A DNA stretch of 64,000 nucleotides, taken from assembly GCA_013368445.1 (NCBI GenBank), contig JAACJO010000005.1:1798001-1862000 (forward strand), read 5' to 3'. The position numbers were made by a program, and so were the translations under genes. Positions 45,282-56,293 of this stretch are shown piece after piece. The notes under the pieces are model-generated. The model was not told where the DNA came from. It saw only the letters and a program-made list of their open reading frames with translations, and did no database searches. This DNA is from Leucocoprinus leucothites. Its lineage: Eukaryota; Basidiomycota; Agaricomycetes; Agaricales; Agaricaceae. Position 1 is the first letter of the stretch. Each line of letters begins with the position of its first letter.

Positions 45282-48200
45282 TTACACATTCGGAACTGCT
45301 GTAGTTGAGCTAGGCGGTGGTTGTGGAACGATAATGTCATTCAAGAACCCAGGGAGGAACCGCTCCATTCTCTCGTGAGTTGCTGACCACAACGTTCGCT
45401 GGCGATCGTCCCGAGCGTCATCACCATCGATAGGGGGAGGTACAAGGATACCGGTGGCGTTCATCACGAGTATTACATTCTTGAGTGACTCTGGCACCGC
45501 TTCGTACTTTCAATGGTGTCAGTTTAAGATAAGCATTCAATTTCGACGAACTTACCAGTTGGTCTCCACGGTCAATATTCATCAGTCGGTCAAGTAAGTC
45601 CAGAATTTGTATCCAGAGGACCCTAAAGTCAGTCTTGACGTTCTCCCTGACTTCAAGATGCATGAAGACTTTGCAAAGGAGTGCACAGGCCCTCAATCGT
45701 GTCTCGGGTATACCGAGCGGATCGCGTTGATAGGTTTGCGGTTTTAACAGTTCGTCCAGAAGCGGGAATACGACTCTGTTAAATACATCTTCCACTTGAC
45801 TTTGGTCGTTCTCATCAAGGAGTAGGTGCGGACCCAGCAGGATCCGCTGTAGGTGGCCGATAGCTGCGTGCCGGACTTCACGAGCTGCACTCGTTGATTG
45901 CCGACTAAGGGACATAAGCAGAGGGAGAGTGTATTGTCGCCAGGTACCTGAAAGGTATGGTGCATTCCTTGAGTCCGCAATGGCATATTAAAATTTTACA
46001 TGGAATAAATCACCTTGATTATGGTCTATCTGAGATGATTGAAGTAAGGGGACCAAGCTATCACGATGCAGCCGTGCTAGGATGTCAACCGCCTGCTTGC
46101 CACGTTCAATGATAAGAGAACTAGAGCCAACATTAGACTTTCAAGGGACGGGAGTTGAAGCCTGAGCTCACTTGGCAGAGGTTAGCGGTTCCACTCTTCG
46201 CCCACGTTGTTGATGTCTTTCAGTAGTAAAGCCTGCCACTGCAGCAAAGTCATCCAAGATGGTAACCAGTCCAGGGAAGTTATCCAGGGAAACAACTGAA
46301 TCGGCTTCGGGGGAAGTGAGATTAGTAGTGAGGTCGAAAGATAGCCGCGCTGCTTCTGGATGAGGTAGTGTTGTCCTAATCATTGCGAAGACGACGTTCC
46401 ATTCTGTCTGTGATCTGTGATCCATCTTGTCAGTGGCATTCCCATGATTCCACACATTCTTGGGTATACCTGATGATGGCTCTGTGCTGCTGGACTATCA
46501 AGCTGACGCCAGATACTACCTGTTCCCCCACGGCATTTGATACAACGGCGGGGAGTCCAGCAAGCAAATCAAATGAGATGTATATCTGATCACGGAGGGA
46601 AGACTAGAAATGCCATCAGCAAGTGCAAGCGGATCCAAGTACACGAGAACCGACCTTTTGAGCCAAGATACGACACAGTCGTAAAAGACTGACAACAGTA
46701 CGCTCGATCAAGAGTATGCTGTATTGTGTCGGTGTTGACAGCAATGCTGAGAGGTGTTCGAAAACAACGGGCCTAGTTGAGCCATGTGTCACATTTCGGT
46801 CTTCGAGAATCTCAGGAGAACGCACCATAGATCTTCTATATATTGTGGCGATTGACATGATATGCTAACCATAGTCTCCAGCAGGAAAACTGAAGCCGGG
46901 TCATACGGCAGTTGGTATTCGCGATTATCTGGTCCAGGTGAGGTATCGTCGGGTTGTAGTTTGAGCTTAGCAACTGTCCTCTCATGCGCCAGGGCCTCGA
47001 GTGCACGAATCGCAGCCACCATGGCCTCTGGATCTAATTGTCTGCAAGGGGTGAGAACCTTAAGAGGGGTAGACATAGAACATGACATACGTGATCTGAC
47101 TATAGAGCTCCTCCAGCCTGCAAGAAGCGATGCAATCAATCGTGCAAAGCGTATTTTCCACATCGGACTCAGTCGCTTCAGGAACAAGCGTTTCTGAACT
47201 GGCGCTGTATGGTGTCATTAGATACGAGGAGAGCGCTGAGAGCAGTCCACCTTCGCTTCTAGGCTGCGATCGTGGTGGCTGGCTACCGCGTAAAGGTATC
47301 ATCGTTACACCTCCAAGGAAGTCTTCCATCTGTAGCATCCGTGTAGGAAGAAGTGAGTGCAGGAAAAGGTTCTGGAACATCTCAAAGATCTACAAGACGT
47401 TGAGTCATCAGAGTCAATTAAAAGAATTTTGTTCGCCTTACTTGCGTCCATCCTTCCCGCAGTGCATTACCATTGCCATTCACGATATTGAAGAGTACGA
47501 CTGCTGCCAACTGACCCTTGAAATTGGTGCCAAAGTCCACAGATAGGTTTGATACTGTGATAGACTGCCCTTCAACCTCAACAATAGGGTAATTGGGAAC
47601 ATTTGCTGGTAGTGAATCCGACAAGAGGCTCGTAGCTTGTGATAGTGATACGACGACGTAATCGAAGACGTCCGGAAGGCGGAAATGACCAGCAAGCGTA
47701 GCACATTGACGGAAACCGGTTATCGCTTTTTGGATGATGTAGTCGTCGTCGAACGTGATAAAAGCATGAGCGATGGCCGAGATTACGGACTTCCACACAG
47801 ATTTGAACATTTGGACATCAAATAACTGTGTATTGGAAATCATGAATTCGCCTGCGTTCCGTGATCTTGCCAGTAGTTCTTTCCATGCATACTCAAAACC
47901 TAATTGGCCTGTGTGCTCCTCTGGCATCACAATTTCTCTCTTGCGAATCGAGTCGTAGATATTTTGCTACCGACAGGCATCAATTTGTCAAGGCAACACT
48001 CTTCTGGAAAATACACGTACCAGAAACTCTGGAGAGAAATCAGACCCATCATTGACTCCGCGCAGGTTCCTCTGATAATCTTCGATTGTCATCCGTTTCT
48101 ATTGGATTATTGGTAAGAACTCGCGACACTATAGGGCCTTCACCTACCCTGATCTGAGGGTTATGAAGATCGGTGTTCAACAAGATGATGGAGTACGTAA

Positions 48201-50847
48201 GAACATAGACAGCATCTTCGCTCTTGATTTCAGCTGGTACAGTGTTCAGCACGGGAATACTGTGGAATGATGCGCAGCTCACCAGGTCCAGATGCGAAGT
48301 AAGTCGAAGCAAAGGTTTCTGTAATTCGTGAGATTTGTTGTGCCTCACCAGGTAGTCGGAAGCTCTCCAAAAGTTCACGCATAGCATCGGCAACATCTTT
48401 CTATGTCCAAAGTAAGTCGTGTTATCCCCTAGCAATATAAAAATTTGGCTTACATTCCGGAAATCAAAAAGGCCGATGAAAGCTTTGAGGATCTCAATGT
48501 TATCTGGTTTGGAGATGAAATCTCCTAACAGCCGTTTATCAAGTCTTGTACATCCTTTCAGGAAGAATGCTAGGCTCTTGGCCTTTGAAACATCCTCAGA
48601 GAGATCATTGTAGATGATGCGGTTCTCTTCGAGGAATGCTAGTCCGTTCTTGGGCTTGTTGTTGAACAAATTGGCACCAGTGAGGATAATCTGTTTCTGG
48701 GATTTGGCTTGGAGTAGTGATTCCGGTGACGGGAAACCCTGTGGTCGGAAGTTAGCATCTAGGATTTTATAATCTATGTCTGCATCGCACATTTGGCCAT
48801 TCTTCCGCTGCCTGGCCACTGAGTGTGAGTAATGTTTGAGTACACAGAACAAGACGGACGCACACCCTCAGCTCGCGCTGCCATATTGTGAACAAAACTC
48901 AAGAGCAACTCCAAACACAGGATCTGTGTATTGCGCTGCTGAAGGTCAGGAACGCTTGCATTGCTTGATTGAATGGACTAAATAAGTTTTATTAGCAACC
49001 GCGCGAAAAGGTGGAATTGCACTCACGTTGGTCAAGAAATCAACGAGTCGCTCAAATAGATTCTCGCAGTTGATATCGCAATCATAGTTTGTATACAAGT
49101 CCACCATGAAACTCGGTTGATCGGATATATGATTCAATGTTTCGAGGATGAGGTCCCTCATTTCACCTCGAGCAGGTGGAGCATGCACCTTGGAGGTGGG
49201 AGTGTGTACCTTTTCAGAATCTGATCTGCCTTCACTGACATCAGGTGTCGCAGGCGTGCCTGGTCTGGGCGAGGAAAACTGTCCCCTTTTTGAAGGTCTC
49301 TCGTTCTGACCTGGAAGAACAGCAAGTCGATCAATGGTGAAGGCCAGGAAGAGCTCCTGTTGAAGTTTCAAATGCTTTTGCGTAGTGACTAGTATGGTGG
49401 ATATCGTGCGAAGCGCAGATTGGAGGATAGTCATGTTCTCAGAGCGTGCTAACTGGAACAAAAACTTGCAACCTGGGTCGACAACAAGGGCTTTGAGTGA
49501 AGGAAAATTAGCAATGACTGTTCCGGCTTCCTCAAAAGCAGTGTTCAGGACACCAAGGGCAACCAATCGCGTTGAGTCTGTGTGTTGCTGGTCATTTGGG
49601 TCCAGGACATTGATAAGAACACGAAGTAGCTCAAGGATAGAGGGGAGTCCGACTATTGGCTGAATGAATACTGCCCCAAATAAATGATAAACCAACACTC
49701 ACATGCTGGCCGAGTTGTAAAGGACGTTGTTGAAGTTGGCTTGGCCTGATCGGCTCCAATTTCGAGAACTGCTGGAGGCTCCTTCGATTCGGATTCTGCT
49801 TCCTGCTGCTCCTTCTCTGCTCCCTCCTCCTTGGGCTTTTCGGCGACTGGTTCCTCCGCTGCTGGAGCATCCTGTGTCGCAACTATCATCTTGATTTCGC
49901 CCTCTGCTACTTCATCGTTTGCAGCAGTAAGTTTTGCTTCCTCTTCAACTGGGTCTAGGGCATGCAATCTTGCAAAGACCGTCCGCACTACCGAATGCAT
50001 GGTATTTTCTGCAGACCGGCGAAGAAGCTCTACGCTATGGTTAGATATAGCTGAGAAATAACTACGAAGACGACGTACCACTGAGCCTCATTTGACAACA
50101 TGTAGTAAGAACCGTCTCCAACATTTCACAGACTTCGACGTCCCCGAGACTTGACCCGACACTACCACATAAAGAGTCTTGGATTACGGTCAATATTTTG
50201 AGCAAAACGACTTCATCGCCCGATGTATCGCTAGTTTCAAACTTGCAATGCGATACAGTACTACTGAGCTCCGCCAGGGCTTGATCGAGTGAACGAGAGT
50301 TGGGATTAATGAGTCCACAGCTGAAGAAACCGTGCAGAGCAGACAAAGCTGCAGATGTGATTGGACCTGTGGAAAGTGGAGATCGGAGGATGGAAAAGAA
50401 AGGGCTCAGGAGGGCAGGGAGATCGACCGTATCAAAATCTGCGTGGACGTGGACCTTGAAATTAAACTCATGCCAATTCAGATGATTGCTGGGTTTACCT
50501 GAGATGTCCTTGACCGTCCTCTTGAGTTCTTGAAAATTCCCCATAAGTTCGGCTTCTCTACTACCTCTCGCCGAGACTTTTATGTTTGCATGAGCAGGTG
50601 AAGATATTCGTAACCCAAGGTTACTGCCAAGGGCAGCGGTGTCTCTTGCGCCCATGTAGAGCGTTGGGGCAGCCCAGCGCGAGTTTTTGCGCATCGCAGA
50701 CGTGACAGAGAGTATTTCTGAGTAGAGAACATGCTTAATGGAGGAGTTCCTCCCGGCTTTGGATTGGGTATTGAGTGGGGTCATTAAGAGGAACAACGTC
50801 AGTACACGTCTGCCTACTTTACCCCTTTCCAAATTTGGACGCGACAT
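45282..50847 (-). CDS. Arf guanine nucleotide exchange factor, Gea/GBF1 type (SEC7 domain)
   Basis: Large Golgi Arf-GEF that loads GTP on Arf1 for COPI coat assembly; target of brefeldin A in this family. The ATG complements 50845-50847; [10 protein letters not shown] is probably followed by an intron before [20 protein letters not shown]. The DCB/HUS region reads [38 protein letters not shown] and [20 protein letters not shown]. After [20 protein letters not shown] (HUS box) comes the SEC7 domain: [40 protein letters not shown], and [20 protein letters not shown] with the glutamic finger near 48345-48370. [19 protein letters not shown] follows. HDS repeats fill the rest to VPNV at 45282. A Glu/Ala-rich insert (about 49745-49930) is low complexity. 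Around 1,550 residues and many short introns. Confidence 0.93.
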
Positions 50848-50969
50848 TGATGGCGCAGGGAGCACCGATCAAGGAAAACGCGTTGATATCAGCCACTTAC
50901 ACTGACCGCACAAGCAAGCCAAGGAAACAATGATATTTATACAGCGAATTTTTGTAGTACAAAGGAGGA

Positions 50970-52198
50970 CTATTGGCCAGAACCCTCTCCCTCGGAAGCT
51001 CTCTGGGCCATCGCAGCTTGGCCTGCAGCGGTTGCTGCTAGTCGCGATCTCTTGCGTTCGGCCTCTGAAGAGATAACCGCTGAGAAGGAACAAAAGAACG
51101 ATGTTGAAAAACTTACCAGCTTCCTTCTCCCTCTCAATGTCCGCGACAATTGCCTCGATCTCTGATAATTCCAGATTCTGTGGGGATATCCGTAAGGTGG
51201 TGGTGGCAGAGGCAAACGAAAACTCAACGCACCGTTACTTTGCTATAACTCTCCATCACACTGATTTCGATATTCTTAGCCCCAGTCTGGACCACCTCCA
51301 GTAGACTCTTGACGGTAAGCTTGATGCTCTCCTCTCTTGTCATGTCATCTTTGTGGTTCTTCTCAAGGAACTCCCGCACAGTCTTAGATGATCGTCCAAT
51401 AGCGTTTGCCTACGAAACATGGGTGAGGATATATCTGCCTCGACGAACAATCCGGCTGACCTTCCAGGCGCTATAAATTCCGCTCGGCTCTGTCTGGTAC
51501 AATCTTGGCTTGTTGTCGTGCGGGTCGAAACCAACTATGAGCGTTGAGATACCGAAGGGTCGGACACCTCCAGATTGTGTATATCGCTACAGTATCTCGA
51601 TTCAGGAGGACTTTGGTCGAAATGAAGAGAGGCTCACCTGCTGGATACCGGCAATATGCCGCGTAATGTATTCCACTGTAACGGGGTCTTCAACGGTCAA
51701 GCGGTGACTTTGACATTCGACACGGGCTTTATCAATAAGGACTCGACCATCAGCAGTCAAACCTAAAGAAAAATGGTTCGTGGCGCTAAGAATAAGAAAG
51801 AATGACCACACACCTGCAAAAGCTAAACACACATGATCGTCCAACATCACCACCTTTCTCACTGTTCGTGGATCCTGGAGCTGCAGAATAGACTTCTTCT
51901 CAACACCGAGCACAACCACGTCCTTCCCTCGGACGCCAACCTTGATAACAAAGCGCAATAAGTTACAGGACTCAAAGAAACTATTAACCGCGCCTCACAG
52001 CACACGTTCCTTTGCGTACGGCTTCGAGGGCATATTCTACCTGTTGATACAGTTAGTATATTATGGATTCTCGATGCGATCTATTCACTTGGAACAAATG
52101 GCCGTCGGGGGAGAAGACGGTAAGTGCTGCAATGTATAAATCAGTGATATCCAAAAGTCTTATACAAGGAACAAACCTCGATCGTAAGACCTGGACAT
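50970..52198 (-). CDS. PRE6: 20S proteasome subunit alpha-4 (PRE6/PSMA7)
   Basis: Alpha-ring subunit of the 20S proteasome. The ATG complements 52196-52198 and begins MSRSYDR; following small exons (partly in the 52000-52200 stretch) complete the alpha-type N-terminal signature. Then [120 protein letters not shown], and [20 protein letters not shown]. The tail [20 protein letters not shown] runs into an Ala/Arg/Glu end that stops at 50970-50972. The motifs [13 protein letters not shown] and KNIEISVM identify alpha-4 rather than another alpha subunit. It is tandem downstream of nothing but shares a 186-bp divergent promoter with ZUP1. Confidence 0.94.
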
Positions 52199-52384
52199 GA
52201 TAGAGAGTAAATCTTAGGTGCAATATTGCCAGGACGCGTCACAGAGACCATCTATATCCGCTTACGTCGTCGTCACATGACCATGAACCGGTCCCTGATC
52301 TCGCTTTTGAAGCTATTTACGTACTAATACTTTAAGGCTTTCGAGCCCAAACACAACTCGCGAAACCCATACAGGACACTGTAC
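52199..52384. promoter_or_regulatory. Bidirectional promoter of proteasome alpha-4 and ZUP1
   Basis: 186 bp between head-to-head start codons. It contains ACGCGT (52233-52238 approx.) and a CRE-like TTACGTCGTCGTCACATGAC near 52261-52280. No yeast PACE (GGTGGCAAA) is visible. Function of these words is inferred from known fungal sites only. Confidence 0.45.
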
Positions 52385-54265
52385 ATGTCAGACGGGCTGA
52401 CATGTGGCTTTTGCTCAGAGAACCTCGAAAGTTTGACATTATCTCAACGAGAGGATCACTATGAAGCTCACTTTGTTGCTTCCGGCTGCGGGAGTTCTGC
52501 CGATGGTGTTAGGGGAGAATCGTCTCGACGGAATGCTTCTAATACAACGGCGCAAAGAGGGAAGAGAAGATTTCAACCAAATGTACGGGAACCTTGGGAG
52601 AAGCTGGTCAAGAAAATAGAAAACGACGTTTTCTGGTATCCATCTCTTGGTAGCCCACCGCCACGGAATTATACGCCAGGTGAGTCTGCGTCAGTAACTC
52701 ATGAAACCTAGTTGAACTCTTCTCAAGGTCTCATCCCAATAATCAAGCAGTCGTTGAATACTCTCTGTGCCAACGGTAAGGTTGCCAGGGCAGTCCTCTG
52801 TCACGACAAGGTCGTCCATATCAGCAAGGAACTTTGGGATATATCATGGGGATGTGGGTTAGTATTAGAATCTCATGACCAACCGGTTTCTGACATACCA
52901 AATGTTCAGCTATCGTAACTTTCTGATGCTATGCACTGGCCTGGTTGAACAAGAACATCAGCCCCTCTATTTTCCACTGCTTGATACATCTCCCACTCCG
53001 AGTGTGCGCAACCTTCAATCCTGTATTCAGATTGCATGGGATGATGGTAAGACTCCTTTCATCATACTTCTACATTCAACGCGACCCTCCATCGTTGCAG
53101 GTTACGATGCCGTTGGTCGCAAGGAGCTGCGGAGCAAGATAATCGGCACCAACAAATGGATTGGTACCGCTGGTACGTCGTTCCCGCCAAGAACTTGAGC
53201 TATTGAACCAATCCTTCGTAGAAATCTACGTTGTTCTGTCACATAGAGGAATACCGTAAGGAGATGTTCCAAAGAGTGAAAAGCCTCTAATAGACGCTTA
53301 GAGCTGAGCTCGTAGACTTTAATGGGTTCAGAGACAAAGAAAGCTGTGGGCCCCTATTCGACAGAGTTTCCCTTTCTTTCAACTTACCGGCATCATTGAC
53401 AGGTGCCGCCGCCGTCATCCAATGGATGGTTCAATATTTCACCCCGGACGAGCCAGAATGCGCCAAAGCGCAATCCTCTAGTATCAACAACGTACTGGGA
53501 AAAACGAGTCCAGTCTTTTCAACGCACCTGATGCCAGTGATCTTACAGCATAGAGGCCATTCTCGTACCATCATTGGATATCAACGGGACGTTGATGGTA
53601 TTGTCAATTTACTTACTTTCGACACAGGGCGGTGGGATTACCATCTCATGATTGTGATTATCTTTTCTCACGAAATCTGCAGCTTGCTTCCTTTCGCGCT
53701 CCGTAGCCTCGGACGGTCGCCCTATGGTCCCCTGGAACATGACGAGGCGTCAAGCCACGGGCCTGGCCTTACATCAGGACCATCGAAAGTCGCCATGCAG
53801 GCCTATGAAGACCAGGGGGTCAACAGCCACGAGGTGCCCATCACGCTGGTTGATTTATTGACGCCTTCCGAGACAGAACTCGCGAGAGAACAGCAGCTCC
53901 TGCCTGAAAGGCCTCAGGAAAGTAGGGATAGCAGTAAAAAGGCGAAGCTTATGTCACACTTGAAGGCGAAGAACTCAAAGAAAGGCAAATCATCCCGTGG
54001 TTTTACCTTCCAGAGTGATCGCAAAGCGGAGCCAGATGCTCGTCAAGTGCAGAAAGCTTTCAAGTTGACACCCAAGCAATTGGCGTATGTCCGCCATTTT
54101 CATCTGTTTCCCTATCCTCTCATTTCCAATATCAGGTCGAAGGCAGAATATCAGGTACTATATGTTCCTTTACGGGCCCCACTCAGTGAAAATCAAAAGT
54201 TGGACCGGAAAATAGTCAGAGGTCGACGGATCACTAATAACTCATCTCCACCCATGGAATTATGA
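52385..54265 (+). CDS. ZUP1: ZUP1-like deubiquitinase (peptidase C78) with N-terminal zinc finger
   Basis: Cysteine peptidase related to ZUP1/ZUFSP, which cleaves K63-linked ubiquitin in the DNA-damage response; UFM1 is generally missing in higher fungi, so ubiquitin is the likely substrate. The ATG at 52385 leads to a C2H2-type finger (CGFCSENLESLTLSQREDHY). The peptidase has GLIPIIKQSLNTLCANGKVA, then ISWGCGYRN with the catalytic Cys (codon 52853-52855) just before an intron. WIGTAEIYVVLSHRGIPAEL, PVILQHRGHSRTIIGYQRDV (catalytic His 53558-53560) and LLTFDTGR complete the fold. A C-terminal extension of about 170 residues is Ser/Lys-rich (SSKKAKLMSHLKAKNSKKGK), ending at 54265. It is convergent with MAT1 (30 bp). 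Confidence 0.9.
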
Positions 54266-54295
54266 TGGAACAACTAGAAATAATGTACAATAGAG

Positions 54296-55679
54296 CTAGG
54301 AAGTCATAACTACATCTCCACTTTGATCTAATAAAGACGGTGATTTGGGGAGTCCCGATAGAGGTGGAAGGTCTAGAGCAGCAACAGCACTGCGAAGAGC
54401 CCGTTCCCAAGCTTCTTCCACTTTGTATCCTCCGCCGCGCATGATTCCCTCTCTGTCCTTTCTCACAGCCACACTCGAGAAATCTTGATATCCTTCGGGT
54501 CGCATCGTGAACTTGTCTGCATAAGCATAGTAATTATCTTGCAGTGGGACATGTGGTACATCGGGTATGTTGGTGTTCTGTGCTGCCCTCGATCTCAGTA
54601 ATTGTGAGTTGCTTGTGAGATGAGATGCGGATGCTGTGCGCGCTTGGCTGCGTTTCAGGGCGTTTTTGCGTGACTGCTTGATGACCTTCGCAGCATCCTT
54701 GTTACTGGTTTCCAGTTTATCAATAATTTCCCGCTTTCCCTTCTCTCGTTCTTCGCGCTCTTCTTCCTCTTCTCTTCTGAACTCCTGGGCTCGCATTTCG
54801 CGTTCTCTGCGCTCTGCTTCTTCCTGTTCTTTGAGCTGTTGGGAATAAGCTTCCTCGCGCTGGATATTGAGTTCAATGAGTGCTGCATTTTCCGCCCGGA
54901 ATCGAGCTATCCGAGCTTCGGTCTCGGGAATATTAATATCATTAATGAGATTGAAAGCTAGGAAAGTCTCAATATCCTTGCCATACTTCGATGATAGAAT
55001 AGGAAAAGCGCACTGATGTCCTCGACCTCTTCTAGATAATCGTTGTATGAACGAAGGTCCGGAAAATCGTCTCTTCGCTTATTAAATCTAGACACGAAAA
55101 CGAATAATGAGCACATGTAGAGTCTGTAACGTGTGCAGTCACAGAGATTCTCACTCTTTTGCTACCCGCCGCCGAATGGCAACCTCCTTCTCTACCCCAA
55201 GATCCTCGAATGTTTGTGGTGTGAAAGCAAGCTTGCGGAGGATTTTGTTGCAGATAGGGCAAGGCGCAGGACCTAGTGTGAACAGCCGGTCTATACACGA
55301 CTCACACCTGCAAAGGACAACATTGAGGACGGCTTGAGCGAACGATAGTAAGATTAACATACACACATTTTGTGATAGCATGAGCTTACTAGCAGACGCA
55401 GTTTTGGATTCAGGTATCGGTCACTCTTGCACACGGGACATTGATCGTCCATTGACTGTTTGGAATATGAGGCCATTTGAAAGCCTTACATGCTTCGGTA
55501 CTCACAAAAAATTCTGACACCCTTCCCGAGGCATCTTTGACACCACCGCCAAATACTGTCGTCGATGTGCTTTGAACTTGCTGGGGTGTGGAGGAGCGTG
55601 TATGGCTGGACGAGTTAGCCCCTGTCTTCTTGATTGTTTTCCCTTGCAGCCAACCTCCAACGTTCATCCGAGAAGCCAT
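54296..55679 (-). CDS. TFB3: TFIIH/CAK assembly factor MAT1 (Tfb3)
   Basis: RING-finger subunit that tethers the CDK-activating kinase (Cdk7-cyclin H) to TFIIH. The ATG complements 55677-55679 and opens a Ser/Thr/Gln-rich stretch (MASRMNVGGWLQGKTIKKTG) longer than in animals. Next exon: MDDQCPVCKSDRYLNPKLRL, then CYHKMCESCIDRLFTLGPAP and CPICNKILRKLAFTPQTFED, a C3HC4 RING typical of MAT1. VEKEVAIRRRVAKEFNKRRD and FPDLRSYNDYLEEVEDITF follow, then a long coiled coil (AYSQQLKEQEEAERREREMR). The C-terminus has YYAYADKFTMRPEGYQDFSS and ends DVVMTS at 54296-54298. Family length is about 310-360 residues. It starts 613 bp from the Ede1 stop. Confidence 0.93.
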
Positions 55680-56293
55680 AACAGCGGAGACCGGCCTAGT
55701 AAAGTGCAGGATAACAGCGATGTAAGCAGGTATACTTATGTACTTAAGCCTGAGTCACATAGCAGTCATAACCTCAGGACCATTCTATTTGTCCTTGATT
55801 GGTAAATCGCAACGACCCGCTGGTCTACGACTCAATTTCCGTATAGTACATATTCAGGAATCGTATTTTCGAGGTCGTACGTGCTCTACATGTAATGTAT
55901 CTGCAGTCCAGTGATCGGGACAAGGGACACTCAATTACAAACATGGAACACCAGGCCATCAAACCGTCCAATTCAAGGCATTCCATTAATATGCCAAGAG
56001 CATATTGGAAAGAGTGAGGCAGAACCATAACTAAACGACTTAGATGTCGTTGAGATAATAGAAAATTCCATTGAATAGAAAAGTGTCCGCATCAACGAGC
56101 GACATTTAAAACTAAAGAGCCCTCATATAAACAAAAAAGGTCAAGCGATGGAGATAGAAAGTATGTGGTAATTAAGAAAGGAAAGGACCGTCAATAGTTG
56201 GAGAGAGAGAGAGAAAGAGAGAGATTTGATAAAAATAAACGAAAGAGCATCACAACTAATGTTTCGAGCGATAGACATTTGACGACTGGATCA
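55680..56293. other. Spacer between MAT1 start and EDE1 3' end
   Basis: 614 bp with the MAT1 promoter and EDE1 3' UTR. A GA-rich microsatellite is at 56201-56224. No gene supported. Confidence 0.35.
56201..56224 (+). repeat. (GA)n microsatellite
   Basis: GAGAGAGAGAGAGAAAGAGA followed by GAGA, with one A-rich interruption, in the 3' flank of EDE1. Confidence 0.9.

Noticed and set aside
21797..50881. ACGCGT (MCB-like) words near SPT16 and the Gea gene
   Set aside because: The word occurs no more often than expected by chance in 64 kb, and some copies lie in coding sequence.
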